From Sipunculus nudus (taxonomy: Eukaryota; Annelida; Sipuncula; Golfingiida; Sipunculidae): a stretch of 64,000 nucleotides of DNA. Position numbers and translations under genes: made by a program. The notes beneath the pieces are model-generated. The model was not told the origin of the DNA and made no database searches. It saw nothing but the letters and a program-made list of their open reading frames with translations. The stretch covers positions 12,089,508 to 12,153,507 of the forward strand of contig CM049313.1 of assembly GCA_026874595.1 (NCBI GenBank). The letters run 5' to 3'. How positions within the stretch are numbered: the stretch's first letter is position 1; each line of letters begins with the position of its first letter. This document shows, piece after piece, positions 60,545 through 64,000 of the stretch.

Positions 60545-60633
60545 CGGACAGACGGCCGGATGGCCGGACGGCCGGTCGGACGACGGACAAAGAGTGATCG
60601 CTTTAGCTCAGATGACTTACAGTCAGCTGAGCA
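60545..60633 (+). repeat. CGGACGG tract and 3' hairpin, copy 2
   Basis: ACGGCCGGATGGCCGGACGG is followed by GTGATCGCTTTAGCTCAG and the hairpin AGCTCAGATGACT-TAC-AGTCAGCTGAGC, the same order as at 20.41-20.50 kb. Confidence 0.8.
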
Positions 60634-61104
60634 AAAATCCCTTATTATAATAACCACAACGTATTAAATAATATAAAACTTTTGTTATTTTCTATCTTGA
60701 TATATTTATATGTAATGACCTTTTATCGATAAATAGTTTTTTAGGGACCATAACCTAACATCTTTGCTGGAAAAGCTTTTTAAAAATAGCCAAGCACGCT
60801 GAGATATTTGATATTCATGTGCTTAAATGATACAACTGTATGGCAAGCACCTTGTTATAACTACTTCTGATGTGTACACGTATTGATGTTTGATGTTTTG
60901 TATTTATTTATCTTCTGTTGAATAGGGTTTTTCCCTTCTTTTGGGCATAAAGCCAAATATCTGGAATCAACAGAGCAGTTTTTAAAGATTTTCGTTACTA
61001 CTTCACTGTTTTACTTACTTTTACAATCCCCATGTATTTGACATTCACCGAGATAGTTTTGTTGGTTATTCTCAGGTAGAGATTATGTGTTTTCGATATT
61101 AAGG

Positions 61105-61110
61105 ACCAGC

Positions 61111-61146
<36 letters not shown>

Positions 61147-61147
61147 G
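61105..61147. repeat. (GA)n microsatellite
   Basis: A 40-bp GA run with one AA interruption. Confidence 0.95.
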
Positions 61148-61369
61148 TATTGAAGGTGCCAGTAGATGCCGCCAGTGACCAAGGATATGTCGAGCGTGTT
61201 ACGCATCAAATCACATATTAAAATTGTGCTATGAAATACCATTAAAATGTTAACTTGTAACATTATTGAAATAAAAACATTTTACTCAAACTTTTCTCAG
61301 TCCAGAGAAGATAACATTTTGTGTCGCTTTAACAAATTGTTTTCATCAAATAATTAGTGACTAGTAACT

Positions 61370-62417
61370 TTTTGTTAAATATTTTATTGACATTTCTTAC
61401 ATATATAATGAACAAATAAATATTAAATACTACACATGATAGACACGTTAACATAACATAACAATGACAGACAAAGTGATGATTTGACAATACATTCAAC
61501 AATTTGCGTACATAACACAACACAAGGCATCAGTATAAACAGTGCTTACATAACATTGTAACAATATTTTGCCTATTCGTAAACAACAGTATTTCTTATT
61601 TTTTTATATCATTTTTCTTTTAAATACAGGTCAATAAAACAAAAAAATATAATCTAACAAATGTTATTATCATTTGGCATTTAATGTTTTCCTGCAAATA
61701 TGGGAGCAGCTTTTCCCATTTTTCAGATGTACACACAATTTCTCTTTTTTTTCTGAGCTTTAATATATTCTATTTTCTGTAGGTATTTCAACCTATTTCT
61801 AAATTTTTGTCAAGTTAATGTTTTTTTCACCTCTGCTCTGGTAAAGAAGATTATTTTGTATGTAATAATCAGATTATTGAGCAACAAATGTTTCTGAATT
61901 GGAATTATTCCAAACAGAATAACAGTAATTTCATAGTTTGGGAAACTAAGATTGCATGATTTCATCCAAGAATGTATTTGAAGATTTTAAGAAGCAAAAC
62001 ATTCATAAAAAAGGTTGTAATTGTTTCGTCGTGAAGCTGACAATATGAAGAACCCTTGACTGCCAACAAGTTTTCATTTAAATAGCCAGTAGTTCACTGG
62101 TAAATAATTATGTATGATTTTGAACTGAAACTCTCTGCTATATATATCCATAGAAACTTTATGTACTGTATAATAAAACTGTTTAAAATCTTCATAACTA
62201 TGTAATCCTGTAAGATCTAACCAATTATCCAGAGTAGTTGGCGTGGTGGTTCTCTGACTGATCAAAACATTATATACCCAGTTAGATGTAATATCTGATA
62301 ATCCCTTTATTCCTGCCAAAGTAACCAATCTGTCCTCCCTACTTTCTCTGTCTTTTGTTCTCGCTGAGTGTTGACTTACACAAACTAATCAACTCTTGGT
62401 ATTGCACTTATCATTTG
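61370..62417 (-). mobile_element. 5'-truncated LINE fragment with 13-bp target-site duplication
   Basis: The minus strand encodes a stretch like the C-terminal end of LINE reverse transcriptases: WLDLTGLHSYEDFKQFYYTV, then REFQFKIIHNYLPVNYWLFK (frame 62074-62328). Past a stop and frameshift come CQLHDET-like and KFRNRLKYLQKIEYIKAQKK-like remnants. GTGACTAGTAACT flanks it on both sides (61357-61369 and 62418-62430). Unit 2 has the uninterrupted site at about 28222, where GTTACTAGTAATT occurs once. The element is about 1,048 bp and non-functional. The clade is not determined. Confidence 0.85.
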
Positions 62418-62979
62418 GTGACTAGTAACTAGTAAAGCCTATTCGGAGTGAACCGACATTTCTATATGCATTCACGTAATATTCTTTACAGGAACAAGCA
62501 TGCCTATTCACTCAGTAAAGTCCAATTAAAATCATATTTCACGAACACTCACAAACTGTTTGATATTTATATTACTTTAGTTGAGAGCGGTATGATCATC
62601 TCGGTGAATAAATTTCCGAAAGAGTTCGAAGATATCCAAACATTTTGCCCCTAAAAATTGCACCAGTTGTCAATGTATTCTCATACGAAAAAAGCCGAAA
62701 TGTGGTTTATATTATTTTCAATTCCACATACAGAATACCACTTGTAAGTGGGCCGTTATATACCCGTTAAGCATCAGTTTCATGACGCTCATTCAGTGTT
62801 TAACAGTTGTTTAGAATCCGTGGTTATCGGCAAAGTCAGGCACTTATCTACAGCAAATATAGATATGGTTAAGTTGTGCTTAGTAACTGTGTTTCTCAGG
62901 TCACTGTCATTGGAAGTTTTGAGGGCACTGAAGAAAATACCCGATGTAAAAACCCCAATCTCCATGACACTTCATTTTA

Positions 62980-63215
62980 CAATCATGGTGGCGTAATGGT
63001 AAGGGTAATGGACTTGTGACCGCTATTTATTGCTTCACGTCCCGCGCCGTCTGCTCTTAGACCCATAGTCTGTAAATGTTTGCTACAAGGGTGCGCTCTC
63101 TCGACCCAAAAGTGAATGGGTTGTAGGCAAATGAAGGACGAATTAACGTCTAGTGTATTTTCTGGCTGTGAGGGTTGTATGCTCTCCAGGAAGCCAGGGA
63201 AAGCTACAAGAATAA
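62980..63215 (+). mobile_element. tRNA-derived SINE, family 2, copy 2
   Basis: The head CATGGTGGCGTAATGGTAAG is followed by TTTGCTACAAGGGTGCGCTC, TCTCGACCCA, GGCAAATGAAGGACGAATTA and GTCTAGTGTA. It matches the 31.88 kb copy. The unit 2 duplicate has no SINE at this point. Confidence 0.7.
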
Positions 63216-63800
63216 ACAGACCCGTACGCCCAGGAATTCAAAGTGTAAAATAGGTATAAGAATGACATCCTCGGTGATATCAGATTATAAACCCCACCAT
63301 TTTTAGAGAATCATTTCCTCCAGGTCTTCCATGTTCAACTGCAAATTTACTTACATCCAGAACGGAACTCACCTTTTGTATCTTGCTTCTTATTATAGTT
63401 TCAGTCATTTAATATACATGATCTAGTACAAGTTTCTAAGTTTTTCTCCAGAGCCATAAGAGCGCCTTTAAATTCAACGAATGTGAAATATGTTGTAGTA
63501 TCATTTTTATATTCAGTGTATGCGGATTTGTATTCTTTAAAAGAGCAAATGTTTATAATAGCCACATCAGGAATTCTTATAGAGTTTTCAAATTCTAAAA
63601 GAGACCTCTGATAGGCTGAACAGTTTGTTCAGATAAAGAACAATGAAAAATTCAAGGAATACTAGATGACTCATAGTACTGAAGAAGCTTCTGAATAAGA
63701 AAGAAGGTTTCAAGATGATTCAAAATAGCTGAAGTCCATGTTACTAAAAGCAAGGGCACCGGAAGCGGGACTGTTAGGACCTCATATTGTGTAAACAAGG
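63215..63800. other. Intergenic, nothing recognised
   Basis: I looked for the membrane-protein exon 2 next to the edge repeat and did not find it. Confidence 0.5.
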
Positions 63801-64000
63801 GGTGTGATATATTTTTTATATATCGGTTATCCGTCCATAGGTTATCACAGTATAATTTACATAAATCGATATTTTTGATAATGTTTTACAGTCTGGTGTA
63901 ACATATTATCAAAAATATCGATTGTAAGAAAACATAAGGTTTCTGTTACAAAATTAAATAGTTTATGACTAGTGACAGGCTAAAAACCCATGAGTTAATC
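63800..64000. repeat. Copy of the membrane-gene intron repeat, with a 19-bp perfect inverted repeat, cut by window end
   Basis: AATCGATATTTTTGATAAT (63864-63882) is perfectly complementary to 63905-63923, with a 22-nt loop. The following TTTCTGTTACAAAA...ACAGGCTAAAAACCCATG.GTTAA matches the repeats at about 23890-23955 and 54755-54820. Confidence 0.65.

Larger units (their letters stand above)
57845..60645. mobile_element. Insertion in unit 3 containing a minisatellite/hairpin element
   Basis: The duplicated sequence breaks after CTCGACGGATATTG (57837) and resumes near TAATAACCACAAC (60648). In unit 2 the two ends are adjacent (27575-27615). The left part carries the GACTCG repeat and a fragment near 58840-58880 like the tail of SINE family 1 (TAACAAGT..CC.TGGG.CATGACGCTCAG). 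Confidence 0.6.
60645..63000. repeat. Duplicated unit 3, right part
   Basis: It matches 27600-28800 on both sides of the LINE, for example ATACAGAATACC.CTTGTAAGTG and GCACTGAAG.A.ATACCCGAT. No gene was recognised in it. Confidence 0.7.

Overview
The window is eukaryotic and AT-rich, with many introns (GT..AG), (AT)n microsatellites, tRNA-derived SINEs and a LINE fragment. Two neighbouring metazoan-type (type 2) chitin synthase genes and the style of the repeats point to a lophotrochozoan, most likely a mollusc such as a bivalve. This is an inference from gene families and repeats; no species is claimed.

Layout. (1) 1-4.5 kb, + strand: the last four exons of chitin synthase gene A, whose 5' part lies before the window. 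(2) 4.5-37.3 kb: no long conserved + strand gene. It holds two copies (8.9-10.2 kb and 22.6-24.7 kb, - strand) of a small three-exon gene for an unrecognised membrane protein, plus a relic at 26.3-26.8 kb. A complex repeat block at 15.7-20.5 kb consists of a SINE, a ~156-bp minisatellite carrying oestrogen-response-element-like palindromes, and a ~3 kb hairpin-rich insertion nested inside the minisatellite. (3) 37.3-49.9 kb, + strand: chitin synthase gene B. I could join 16 exons in a continuous frame to give 1,488 residues, with all catalytic motifs and about 17 membrane segments, and with no myosin head. (4) 52.3-63.2 kb: a third unit of the small membrane-protein locus, dead (three in-frame stops in its middle exon, last exon deleted) and split by later insertions: a minisatellite/hairpin element, a LINE fragment with a 13-bp target-site duplication, and a SINE. 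An intron-borne repeat of this locus reappears at the right edge.

How it fits together. A and B are tandem paralogues with matching intron phases over the shared 3' exons. Each would make a plasma-membrane enzyme that polymerises UDP-GlcNAc into chitin (shell, radula, gut or other cuticle matrices in molluscs). The antisense membrane-protein family expanded by segmental duplication around gene B. Nothing in the sequence links its function to chitin beyond position. The most unusual non-coding signal is the 16.36-19.33 kb island, in which two hairpins share a 16-nt loop (15/16 identical) while their stems differ by paired, compensating changes.
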